Shown here: in pieces, positions 24,093-32,385 of the stretch
Position numbering within the stretch: the first letter of the stretch is position 1
How the letters are laid out: each line of letters starts with the position of its first letter
From: JAFGDI01 sp963667715
Lineage (GTDB): Bacteria; Planctomycetota; Phycisphaerae; Sedimentisphaerales; SM23-30
Assembly (NCBI GenBank): GCA_963667715.1
Contig: OY763926.1
Coordinates: forward strand, 1,984,001 to 2,048,000
Direction of reading: 5' to 3'
Length of the DNA: 64,000 nucleotides
The notes under the pieces: model-generated
The model's database searches: none
Told to the model about the DNA's origin: nothing
Seen by the model: only the letters and a program-made list of their open reading frames with translations
Translations under genes and position numbers: made by a program

Positions 24093-24845
24093 ATGTTAAT
24101 AACCAGAGCAGTAAAAATATATTATCGAGTATCAGATGGTATGCTGAGTTGTCAGTGTCCAACAGGTGAGCTGCTGAGTTGGCTGCCGGTGAAGCTGTGG
24201 CTTAGCTTTCGCGGTCAGGTTGACCCTGCCAGCGGTCTGATAGTAAATGTTAGCCATATCAAGCGAGAGGTTAAGGCCCGGCTGGACGGTTCAGATGTAT
24301 TTTGCAGTTCGGTATATGATATCATTCGCTGGGTGTATACAGCCTTGGAAAACTGTTTTGATTGCTGTAAGCTGGTGAATGCGTGCCTGGAGCTTGACGA
24401 TCTATCTTTCGCGGTATCAGCCGGGAGTAATAATATGCTTATTTTAACGAGAAAATATGAGCTGGCAGCTGCTCACCGTCTATGGAATGACAGCTGGGAT
24501 AATGATAAAAATTACCGTGAATTTGGTAAATGTGCCAATCCAAACGGGCATGGTCACAATTATACATTAGAAGTTTCTGTTGCCTGTGACATGACGGGCG
24601 ATAAGATATGTATCGATCCGACCGAGGTTGACCAGGTAGTGAATGATACGGTCATGGAGCAGTTTGACCATAAGAATCTTTGTCTTGATATACCAGAGAT
24701 GCAGGGGCTGGTGCCTACGGTCGAAAATATGTCGATCGTGATATGGGATATACTCAAGGATAAGTTTGCAAATGCCAAACTGCATAATATACGTATCTGG
24801 GAAACATGCAATACGTATGCAGACTATAGTGGTCAGCTTAGCTGA
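24093..24845 (+). CDS. 6-pyruvoyl/6-carboxy-tetrahydropterin synthase family protein with a degenerate N-terminal copy
   Basis: A 250-residue protein whose C-terminal half (residues 115-250) is a complete PTPS/QueD domain: zinc ligands His128 (AAHR), His153 and His155 (NGHGHNY), catalytic Cys147 and the PTVENMSIVIW helix. The N-terminal half (1-114) has matching order and the same opening (MLITRAVKIYY versus MLILTRKYELAAAH), then GLIVNVSHIKREV, but lacks all zinc histidines. This points to an internal duplication in which the first copy lost catalysis. The family makes 6-carboxytetrahydropterin for queuosine or biopterin-type cofactors. No other queuosine gene is nearby. A start at 24435 would give only the catalytic domain. 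Confidence 0.82.
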   Translation: MLITRAVKIYYRVSDGMLSCQCPTGELLSWLPVKLWLSFRGQVDPASGLIVNVSHIKREVKARLDGSDVFCSSVYDIIRWVYTALENCFDCCKLVNACLELDDLSFAVSAGSNNMLILTRKYELAAAHRLWNDSWDNDKNYREFGKCANPNGHGHNYTLEVSVACDMTGDKICIDPTEVDQVVNDTVMEQFDHKNLCLDIPEMQGLVPTVENMSIVIWDILKDKFANAKLHNIRIWETCNTYADYSGQLS

Positions 24846-24903
24846 TAGCTGGTGTTGGCGGCGACTGTATTATTTTATGCAGTGAGCAGTGATAAAAAGA
24901 TAT

Positions 24904-24940
24904 AAAAAAAGCGACTTATGAACTATAAGCCGCTTTTTTT
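24904..24940. terminator. Bidirectional terminator between PTPS gene and sulfatase
   Basis: AAAAAAAGCGACTTAT (24904-24919) pairs with ATAAGCCGCTTTTTTT (24924-24940) with one mismatch and a short loop. Both strands then have U-runs, fitting two convergent genes. Confidence 0.85.
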
Positions 24941-24949
24941 GTATTTATG

Positions 24950-26392
24950 TTATTTTTTGTCTCTTACATAGCCTGGGTCGCCGGCATCTTTTGGTAGTGA
25001 TGCGTTCCAGTCCAGGGTGGCCTTGGTAAGTCTTTTAACCAGTTTTGGTTTTTCGCTGGCCAGGTTCTTTGTTTCGCCACGGTCGGTTCCCAGATCATAG
25101 AGCTGTGGGCCGCTGCCGTCATAATTGCAGAGGAATTTCCAATCTCCTTCACGGACAGAGAGGTCAGGAAGGTTTTTCTGGCCGGAGAAGTCTTTACGGT
25201 CTGGAGGCCTTCTGAAGAAGAGCTGTTTGGTACGGGAGTTTTCGTTTTTACCGAGAAGGGTATCCGACATGTCTTCACCATCGTATACGGCTCCCGGCTG
25301 AGGCTGGGCACCAGAAATGGTTAGAAGAGATGGTACCAGGTCGATAGCGGCAAAAACTGACTTGGTATTGACTGTGTTGTTGTGAGAGGCGTCGATAAGC
25401 TTTGGCGACCATGCGATAAGTGATGAGCGAACGCCTCCTTCAAAGAGCATACCTTTAGAACCGCGGAATGGGATACTCTTACCGGCACCGGGTTCCGGGC
25501 CATTATCAGAGCAAATGAGGATAAGGGTATTGTTGCATAGTTCCTTATCGTCTTTGATCCTGTTAAAGAGCTTGCCAAACTGCTGATCCATTTCTTCCAG
25601 TACACCGAGGTATATCTCGCGTTTGTTAGAAGACCAGCGGTCGACAGATGGGAAGAATGGGCTGTGTACATCGTCCGGCCAGAGATTGATATAGAACGGC
25701 TTCTTTTCAGCCTGAGCCTTGTCAATGAATTGCAGGGCACGGTCAACAAAGCCGCCGGTTATCTTTGAGCGAAGCATCCAGGTTACCGGTTCGCCGAGTC
25801 TTTCAGCATCGGCCCAGATACGGCCTTTTTTAACGCCGCCATTTTTGTCTGGTACTTCGGTAAGCGGAAGGAGCTTTGGCCCCATACCTTCAAAGTTGGT
25901 CAGAGACTCATCGAAGCCGTAAGATGTTATAGCAGGGGCGTTATCGATATCACGCTGGCCACCCATATGCCATTTGCCAAAATGACCAGTTGCGTAACCG
26001 GCCTTGTGCAGGCTGCGGGCGAGCATAGGAGCGTTTGGAGTGAGCCAGTTCTGGATACCACGATTATTGTTATCTCTGCGGTTTGAGAGATATGAGCATA
26101 TGCCGAAACGCTGCGGATAGCATCCGGTAGAGATAGCGGTACGTGAAGGCGAGCATATTGGTGAGTTCACATAGAACTGCTCAAAGCGAATGCCCTGACT
26201 GGCCATAGCGTCGATATTAGGTGTTTTAGCCTCGGTATTACCAAAGCAGGAGAAATCGCTCCAGCCCATATCGTCGACGAATACCATTATAATGTTCGGT
26301 GGTTCAGCAGCTTCCAGGCGGGTGGCGTAGATCATGACCATCATGACGGCAGCCAAAAGCCAGAGAAACGTCTTATTTCTGTTGTTGTTCAT
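24950..26392 (-). CDS. Secreted type I sulfatase (last gene of sulfatase/LamG locus)
   Basis: A 480-residue arylsulfatase-type enzyme with an N-terminal signal peptide (residues 1-28, hydrophobic WLLAAVMMVMIYA then LEAAE). The active-site Cys80 in CSPSRTAIS fits the CxPSR motif that formylglycine-generating enzyme converts to formylglycine. Metal-binding DD at 40-41 (FVDDMGW), GKWHMGG and CSDNGPEPG complete the fold. It would remove sulfate esters from a glycan outside the cytoplasmic membrane. The ATG at 26392 has AAGGAG six bases upstream and directly precedes the signal peptide, so I prefer it over the ATG at 26413. There is no dockerin-like tail, unlike its upstream paralogue. A terminator separates it from the LamG gene before it. 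Confidence 0.93.
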   Translation of the reverse strand: MNNNRNKTFLWLLAAVMMVMIYATRLEAAEPPNIIMVFVDDMGWSDFSCFGNTEAKTPNIDAMASQGIRFEQFYVNSPICSPSRTAISTGCYPQRFGICSYLSNRRDNNNRGIQNWLTPNAPMLARSLHKAGYATGHFGKWHMGGQRDIDNAPAITSYGFDESLTNFEGMGPKLLPLTEVPDKNGGVKKGRIWADAERLGEPVTWMLRSKITGGFVDRALQFIDKAQAEKKPFYINLWPDDVHSPFFPSVDRWSSNKREIYLGVLEEMDQQFGKLFNRIKDDKELCNNTLILICSDNGPEPGAGKSIPFRGSKGMLFEGGVRSSLIAWSPKLIDASHNNTVNTKSVFAAIDLVPSLLTISGAQPQPGAVYDGEDMSDTLLGKNENSRTKQLFFRRPPDRKDFSGQKNLPDLSVREGDWKFLCNYDGSGPQLYDLGTDRGETKNLASEKPKLVKRLTKATLDWNASLPKDAGDPGYVRDKK

Positions 26393-26447
26393 GTTTTGCT
26401 CCTTGTCTATCATTCTTTTTACTACACATTGTGAAAGTTAAAATAAG

Positions 26448-26503
26448 AAAAAGCCGGGACTTGATTGTGTAGGAGATCTGGAATGCTTTGTCCACGGCTT
26501 TTT
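26448..26503 (-). terminator. Intrinsic terminator inside the sulfatase/LamG locus (after second LamG gene)
   Basis: On the minus strand AAAAAGCCGTGGAC pairs with GTCCCGGCTTTTT around a loop of about 29 bases and ends in a U-run (complement of 26448-26452). It lies 24 bp after the LamG stop and 56 bp before the last sulfatase start. Confidence 0.7.
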
Positions 26504-26526
26504 AATTTTAATGTATAATGGTGCTT

Positions 26527-28557
26527 TTAATCAAGATTAAAACACTGGTCATCTTTCATTGGGTCGCACCAGAGCCAGAATCTGGCAATTACTGCGAAGT
26601 CCATCATATCAACCCGGCAATCTTCATTATAATCGCCTTCTAAATTGCTCCATCGACCACATTCGTTTTCAATAACTGTAGTATTGAACTGAGTGACAAT
26701 ATGGTCGTATTCCGGATCGGTACTGGTGGCCCTAACTCTTACGGATGTGAGTTCGTACCTGTTTTCCAGTAGGATATCGTCAATTGCGGTGATAGTTACA
26801 GTTTGAGCTGTGTTCCAGTTTTCCGGGGTGAGGGTCAGCTCGCTGCGGTCAAACGCAACTTGTGGATGGTCAGCTGATTCAGTTAGTGAAAGAGTAACAT
26901 TGCTGACAGGTTGGGTAGATAATGAAATATTGCAAATAACGGATTCGCCCTCGGTAAGTTCTGCCTGGTTTGGCGAGATATTTATAGGGCTTTCAAAGTA
27001 CTTTTCGTGGAGACTGTCAAATATATCCTGCATAGTCTGATCGTCAAGCAGGGTGTTGTATATCATTATTTCAGCGATCTCGCCATGATAGTTATCAGAG
27101 GTCATAAAATCGCCGGTGCTGCCTACGCCAGTACCAACAGTAAGCGAATTATTACTGGTAAGTAGTGAGAATATCGTAGCTGGGTTGGCTTTGTTGTCGA
27201 ATATTTCAGGGGTAAGGTCATCGACACAGTATTCCAGAGTTTCGTAGGCAGAGTTCTGGCCCATACGCATAGCTATAAGATGGAAACCGGTAGTAAGAGG
27301 ATTATTGGCTTTAACAAGCGATTTACCGCTGTTGAACCTTCCGCCGGAGCCGCCATCAGCGTCGGTAGTGCTGGTTGACAGATCGGTGCCAAGGACATTG
27401 CTTTGACTGCCGCTTGCCTGTCCAATCTGCATAACTCTCTGGCCGCCAGCGTAAGTATCATCACCGGTAGCGACGATGAACATGGTAACTCCAGTTATAT
27501 CGACTGGCAGCGAGAAAGTGCCGGAGGTGAGCAGGTCACCGCCCTGTAGTTTAACGACCGGGCAGCCGTTGATGCCATAACGGCGATAGATAGGGGCGGC
27601 CCAGTTGCCGTAAGTATATAAATCGCCAGGTATCGAATCATCAGAAGCTATATCCGGCCAGTTATTGACAGAGTCTCCATCAGAAAGCCCAGCCAATGTG
27701 CCTGCATCGAGGTGGATAACCAGCCCGGTATCATCGCCGGAACTAGTGAAATAGCGGGCATTGAGATAATCGTAAACACTTTGCATTTGTGCTGTGTTAA
27801 GTTGTGCGTTGTAGATTATGACTTCAGCAATATCACCAGTATAGGCGTCACCGCCAGTGAATGAGCCATTTTGCACACCAGCACCAAGTGTTAGAATATT
27901 GCTATTAGCTAACAAGTTAATAGTGTTGCCGGTATTGGCAGTGTTGTTATAGCTTTGGCGGGTAAGGCTGTCGACGTAGTATTCTGCTGAAGCGTAGGTG
28001 CTGTTCTGAGCCATTTTGAAAGCGGCAATATGGAAAGCGGAATTGATCGGGTTACCACTTTTAACCAGCACTTTACCGTTATTGAACCTTAGTCCAGAAC
28101 CGCCATCGTTCAGGGTAGTGTTAGTTGACAGATCCAGAGCTACTATTTGCCCCGGGCTGCCAGATGCCTGTCCAAAGTGCAGGGCGCGTTCGGCAGCGGC
28201 ATCGCTTCTGTCTCCGGTAGCGACTACGAATACGGTCAGGCCGTTTGCGGTGTTGGGTATGGTCAGGTTAGAGTCTGAGGCAAGCAGGTTGGCTCCGGCA
28301 AAGCTGACGGCAGGTTCGCCGTTGATCGCATTTGCCTTGTATATTGGCAGAGCCCAGTTCGAGGCAGAGCTTAGCGAGCCGTCAAGTGTGTCAGAAATGG
28401 CCAAGTCAGACCAGCTGCTTACTGTATCACCTGTTTGTAAGCCATTAAGAGAAGCAGCATCGAGGTGTACGATGAGGTTCTCGGTAACAGTAAGGTTAGC
28501 TGCATTTGCTATTGCAGAAAGAGCCAGCAGCATGAAAATTGATAGTTTAATACGCAT
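26527..28557 (-). CDS. Secreted protein with two LamG-like domains, a Calx-beta-like domain and a dockerin-like tail
   Basis: A 676-residue secreted protein: signal peptide (1-20, MRIKLSIFMLLALSAIANAA), two tandem concanavalin/LamG-like domains (about 22-275 and 280-515) clearly duplicated from each other (shared VIHLDA, VFVVATGD, IGQASGS, FNNGK or FNSGK, IAEVIIYN or IAEIMIYN), a beta-sandwich resembling Calx-beta (about 520-630), and a C-terminal dockerin-like segment GDYNEDCRVDMMDFAVIARF. The same tail type occurs in other proteins here. I start at the ATG at 28557 (GGAG six bases upstream) instead of 28620, which would overlap the upstream sulfatase and lack a signal peptide. Glycan binding is likely; the ligand is unknown. 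Confidence 0.85.
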   Translation of the reverse strand: MRIKLSIFMLLALSAIANAANLTVTENLIVHLDAASLNGLQTGDTVSSWSDLAISDTLDGSLSSASNWALPIYKANAINGEPAVSFAGANLLASDSNLTIPNTANGLTVFVVATGDRSDAAAERALHFGQASGSPGQIVALDLSTNTTLNDGGSGLRFNNGKVLVKSGNPINSAFHIAAFKMAQNSTYASAEYYVDSLTRQSYNNTANTGNTINLLANSNILTLGAGVQNGSFTGGDAYTGDIAEVIIYNAQLNTAQMQSVYDYLNARYFTSSGDDTGLVIHLDAGTLAGLSDGDSVNNWPDIASDDSIPGDLYTYGNWAAPIYRRYGINGCPVVKLQGGDLLTSGTFSLPVDITGVTMFIVATGDDTYAGGQRVMQIGQASGSQSNVLGTDLSTSTTDADGGSGGRFNSGKSLVKANNPLTTGFHLIAMRMGQNSAYETLEYCVDDLTPEIFDNKANPATIFSLLTSNNSLTVGTGVGSTGDFMTSDNYHGEIAEIMIYNTLLDDQTMQDIFDSLHEKYFESPINISPNQAELTEGESVICNISLSTQPVSNVTLSLTESADHPQVAFDRSELTLTPENWNTAQTVTITAIDDILLENRYELTSVRVRATSTDPEYDHIVTQFNTTVIENECGRWSNLEGDYNEDCRVDMMDFAVIARFWLWCDPMKDDQCFNLD

Positions 28558-28576
28558 ATTTTCTCCTCTTCTCATA

Positions 28577-30031
28577 TTAATCAAAATCCTGCCAGCTGGT
28601 AGCAATATTAGAAATTTCATTTATGTTAATATAACCGCTTTTATCCTTATCAACCAGTCTTGGTAACTCACTTCTCCAGTTTCTGAGTTTATTGAGCAGT
28701 TCCATCGCCTTTTCGGGATGGTCATATTTCTGTTCGGTAGTTTCAGAAATGTCGTTGGCCAGGTTATACAGCTCGATATTGCCGGTAGTAAGGTTTTCGA
28801 TTAGTTTCCAGTCGCCACAACGGACAGAGCTTTGGTTATTATGCGGATAATACCAATAGATCGCATCGCGTTCGAGCTTTGATTGCGGGCTGGTGAACAG
28901 CGAGGCAAGTGATACGCCGTCGAGCGTTTGGTTGCCGGGTAGGTCGAATCCTGATAGTTCAGAGAAGGTTGGATAATAATCACAGCTAACAACCGGTTCG
29001 TCACAGGTTGCGGCACTTTGCACATGGCCGGGCCAGCTGACGATCATCGGGATACGAACACCACCTTCGTAGAGATTGCCTTTGGCACCGCGCAGGATAC
29101 CGTTATTAGTGACATTACCAGCTCCGCCATTATCGCCAGTGAATACGATGATGGTATCATCGAGCAGGTCAAGCTCTGTTAGTTTATCAACGATCATTCC
29201 CACACCTTCATCGATTGTATAGAGCTGAGCGGCCAGGTGAGGATTGTTTTCAGGGGCGTATTTACCTGTGCCGCTACCTGGTTTAGCCTCAAAGTGGCTT
29301 ACCAGGTCGGGCTTGCCATCAAGGGTCGTATGTACCGCATAATGGCTCAGGTAGAGGAAAAATGGTTCATCTTTGTGTCGTTCAATATAGTTAACCGCTT
29401 CATAGTTCATGCGGTCAACGAGGAATTCATCCTGAGGGTAGTTACTATCGAAAACTGTATCAGCCTTTGCGAGTCCGGGCATGATCCAGTAAGGGTACCA
29501 GTAGTCACCGTTACCGATATATTTCGTAGCACCAGCAATATCTTCGTCAAAGCCCTGCTGAGTTGCCGGTATCGGGTCTGGGTCGCCGTCAGAGGCGTAG
29601 CAGGACAGGTGCCATTTGCCAATTATGCCAGTGTCGTATCCAACCGTTTTGAAGCTTTCAGCAACAGTGGTATATTGTCTGGGCATATTCTTGTCAAAAT
29701 CTCTGGCATCGAGCCATTTGTAAATACCCACGCGTGCGGGATACTGACCGGTCATAAGGCTGGCTCTGAATGGAGAGCAAACCGGCGCGGCGGCATAGGC
29801 ATTAGTAAATCTCATACCATCTGTGGCGAGACGATCGAGGTTTGGTGTTTGGTTGTAGGTATTGCCGTAGCAGCCCAGCTCACTCCAGCCAAGGTCGTCG
29901 GCGAGTATAAAAATGACATTCGGAGCAGCATGTAATGAATTGCAAATGCCGGCAACAGATAATGCACCAATAGAGATCAGTGCACCGTGGTTAGGGCTAC
30001 AGTGTGACTTTATGGTATTAAGTATTCTCAT
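28577..30031 (-). CDS. Secreted type I sulfatase with C-terminal dockerin-like/EF-hand tail
   Basis: A 484-residue sulfatase. A signal-like N-terminus (hydrophobic ALISIGALSVAGI, then HAAPNVI) is followed by FILADDLGWSELGCYG, the formylglycine site Cys85 in CSPFRASLMTG (core CxPxR with Phe instead of the common Ser), GKWHLS and VFTGDNGGAGN. The last 25 residues, DKDKSGYININEISNIATSW, form a calcium-loop dockerin-like segment as in the neighbouring LamG proteins, so enzyme and LamG proteins may share an anchoring system. The gene is 20 bp upstream of the second LamG gene and follows a terminator after the first LamG gene. The substrate is presumably a sulfated polysaccharide. Confidence 0.92.
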   Translation of the reverse strand: MRILNTIKSHCSPNHGALISIGALSVAGICNSLHAAPNVIFILADDLGWSELGCYGNTYNQTPNLDRLATDGMRFTNAYAAAPVCSPFRASLMTGQYPARVGIYKWLDARDFDKNMPRQYTTVAESFKTVGYDTGIIGKWHLSCYASDGDPDPIPATQQGFDEDIAGATKYIGNGDYWYPYWIMPGLAKADTVFDSNYPQDEFLVDRMNYEAVNYIERHKDEPFFLYLSHYAVHTTLDGKPDLVSHFEAKPGSGTGKYAPENNPHLAAQLYTIDEGVGMIVDKLTELDLLDDTIIVFTGDNGGAGNVTNNGILRGAKGNLYEGGVRIPMIVSWPGHVQSAATCDEPVVSCDYYPTFSELSGFDLPGNQTLDGVSLASLFTSPQSKLERDAIYWYYPHNNQSSVRCGDWKLIENLTTGNIELYNLANDISETTEQKYDHPEKAMELLNKLRNWRSELPRLVDKDKSGYININEISNIATSWQDFD

Positions 30032-30059
30032 TTTCTTCGATATTCCTTTTGAGTTCCTT

Positions 30060-30100
30060 AAAAAAACTGGTATCGCCAGAAATGCTCCAGCGATACCAGT
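30060..30100 (-). terminator. Intrinsic terminator inside the sulfatase/LamG locus (after first LamG gene)
   Basis: A perfect 11-bp stem ACTGGTATCGC (30066-30076 with 30090-30100), a 13-base loop and a run of seven U on the minus strand. It lies 11 bp after the LamG stop and 28 bp before the sulfatase ATG, so read-through would be needed to express downstream genes from the sigma-factor promoter. Confidence 0.85.
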
Positions 30101-30111
30101 GTAAAGGACAA

Positions 30112-32340
30112 TTAGTTACAGCCGGTTTCAGGGAAACGGTTGCAATCAAGCCAGCTATTAACGATATCGGCAAGGTCAATCAGATTAACCATACAGTCAT
30201 CGTTAAAGTCCATTTCAGGACGGCTTAAGCAGGCGTACTTACCACAAACGTCTGTGTAGTCATTAGCAAGTACTTCGAAAGGAACAGGGTAATTCCAAAC
30301 CTTAACTTCATCGATAAAGCCAGTGTATGGTTTATCAGTATTGCGGTTTGTACCAACCTGGAACTGCCCGAATTCATTACGGTAAGTGTTTAATTCCAAT
30401 TTAGTATCGCCGTAAAGGTTCATGTAGCAGGTTGTTGTGGTACCATCACAAATAACGGCTAGATAAGCCCATTCGCCAGCAGGAGCAGCACCCATTACAA
30501 AAGTGCCAGAGGCATCGTTGTAACGGTAGTTGCCGTTATTGAGTTCCAGCTGGAAGTCACGGTTGGTTGGCCCGTCATTATTGAACAGTCCGGTATTGAT
30601 ATCCTGATTAAGGTCATCAGTCTTGACCCATAGAGTTACGGTGTAACCTGTGTAGAATACCTGAGGCTGGCCGTTGATGTCGAGTGGGGCTGTGAGGCGG
30701 GTATAGTCGCCATTTTCCTGGCGAGTGAACTGGGCAGAGCTTACACCAGCATCGCCTGGTACATCAGCAGCCTGAACAGGCATAGTTACCAGAGGAGCGG
30801 TAAGTTCGCTTTCATCGATAGGGTCGTGACCGTTACCAGAAGCATCGGTGAAGCCAGTTGCTTCCATATCCCAGTAGAGAACCATACGGTTAACTGTGAG
30901 GTAACCAGCATCAGATGCAGTAGAGCCGCCGTTATTAGTAGCAATACAGTAATAATATTTTTCATTAGCAGCATCAGGGCTGACAGATAAAGTGCTGGCA
31001 GTAGCATCAACGATCATTTCATCATCTTCAGATGCAGGATCGTTATTATTGTCTATAGAGCTATACCACTGGTAGGTCATAGCAGATATGCTGCTGAACT
31101 CAGCAGTAAATACTACATCATCGTCGCCAGGGAACGCATTTGCGTGAGCCGGGCTATTTTCAACAACAGGCACGCTAGGAATAGTTAGGAAATGCCATGT
31201 TGGGCCAATGATAGTGTTAGGGTCATCGACCAGACTGCCGCTAACGGCCTGATCAACACGCCATGCGTACTCTTTATCGAAATCGAGGGATAAAGCAGTT
31301 GAAACTGAAATAGCCGGAGGAGTCTGGGCATTGATCTCAATAGGTGTAACATTAGCCATATTGGCTTCATCGGCAGTAACATACAGGAAGTATTTAGTAA
31401 TACTGCTGTTTACTACGTCTGGAGTGGCAGGGTCATTACCAGTGTTCCACTCTAAAGTAACATCTACTTTAGTGCCATTTACAGTGCCCTGGAACTCAGG
31501 TGAGTTATCTTCAGGGATAGGGTTCCAGGCGGTAGTTCTATTGTATTTGTTATCGAGGAAATCCATATTCTGCTGCATTTGAGCAACAGTAAGCTGATTA
31601 TTATAGATAATGATCTCAGCTACATCACCCTGATAGTCATCAGAAGTTAAGAGTCCGGCAGAGGTTTTACCGGTACCGACAACCAGGTCATTATTGGCTT
31701 CGATAAGGTTGAAGATATTACCTGAATTGGCAGTAACGTCAAAAGTTTCCTGATCCATATCATCAACATAGTATCTGAGTGATCCGTAGTTGTCGCCCTG
31801 ACCCATCTGCAGTACTCCGATGTGGAAGTTGGTGTCAAGAGGGTTGTTGGCAGCTACAAGAGATTTACCATTATTGAACCGGGCACCAGAGCCCTGGTCT
31901 GTACCTGTACTTGAAGTAGAGAAGTCAACACCAAGTACATTACCGGCGGCAGCACCAGTCTGGCCGATCTGCATAACGCGTTCGCCGGTCTGGCCAGAGA
32001 TATCACCAGTAGCGACAACAAAAACGGTAACACCTTTGCTGACATCAGGAATGCTGAACTGGTTTGACATAAGACAATCAGTTCCAACATAGTGAAGTAT
32101 TGGCCTACTGTTGTAGCCATGTCTGTAGTAGGTAGGCTGAGCCCAGCCAGTTACAGATGACAGGCTACCGTCAGCACTGTCAGAAGTTGCCAGATCCTGC
32201 CATGATGTGACAGGGTCACCATCTGCCAGACCTTTGATGCTGTCAGCATCTAAATGAACGATCAGGCCATCAGTTACCAGTTGTGCTGAGGCCGCAGAAC
32301 CCATACCCATCAGCAATAGAGACAATAATAACTTCTTCAT
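30112..32340 (-). CDS. Secreted LamG / Ig-like / LamG protein with dockerin-like tail
   Basis: A 742-residue secreted protein. Signal peptide 1-19 (MKKLLLSLLLMGMGSAASA), a LamG-like domain (about 22-270) homologous to the two in the downstream LamG protein, a fibronectin/Ig-like middle section (about 275-485, with YQWYSS and YYYCIATNNG typical of Ig folds), a second and different LamG domain (about 487-695, TLWVKTDD and GFIDEVKVWN), and a dockerin-like tail MDFNDDCMVNLIDLADIVNS. It directly follows the sigma/FecR pair (45 bp gap) and is likely the most strongly expressed structural product of the locus, because a terminator follows it. It may be a surface-attached glycan-binding or structural protein. 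Confidence 0.85.
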   Translation of the reverse strand: MKKLLLSLLLMGMGSAASAQLVTDGLIVHLDADSIKGLADGDPVTSWQDLATSDSADGSLSSVTGWAQPTYYRHGYNSRPILHYVGTDCLMSNQFSIPDVSKGVTVFVVATGDISGQTGERVMQIGQTGAAAGNVLGVDFSTSSTGTDQGSGARFNNGKSLVAANNPLDTNFHIGVLQMGQGDNYGSLRYYVDDMDQETFDVTANSGNIFNLIEANNDLVVGTGKTSAGLLTSDDYQGDVAEIIIYNNQLTVAQMQQNMDFLDNKYNRTTAWNPIPEDNSPEFQGTVNGTKVDVTLEWNTGNDPATPDVVNSSITKYFLYVTADEANMANVTPIEINAQTPPAISVSTALSLDFDKEYAWRVDQAVSGSLVDDPNTIIGPTWHFLTIPSVPVVENSPAHANAFPGDDDVVFTAEFSSISAMTYQWYSSIDNNNDPASEDDEMIVDATASTLSVSPDAANEKYYYCIATNNGGSTASDAGYLTVNRMVLYWDMEATGFTDASGNGHDPIDESELTAPLVTMPVQAADVPGDAGVSSAQFTRQENGDYTRLTAPLDINGQPQVFYTGYTVTLWVKTDDLNQDINTGLFNNDGPTNRDFQLELNNGNYRYNDASGTFVMGAAPAGEWAYLAVICDGTTTTCYMNLYGDTKLELNTYRNEFGQFQVGTNRNTDKPYTGFIDEVKVWNYPVPFEVLANDYTDVCGKYACLSRPEMDFNDDCMVNLIDLADIVNSWLDCNRFPETGCN

Positions 32341-32385
32341 TAATTTCTCCCTTTTTCAGTTTGTAAAAAATAGTTTAATACACCT

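Noticed and set aside
28016..28666. 216-codon open frame on the plus strand opposite the second LamG gene
   Set aside because: Crosses the boundary between the LamG gene and the sulfatase, and has no independent support.
29237..29935. 232-codon open frame on the plus strand opposite the dockerin-tailed sulfatase
   Set aside because: The minus strand encodes a well-conserved sulfatase here; the plus frame has no motif or ribosome site.
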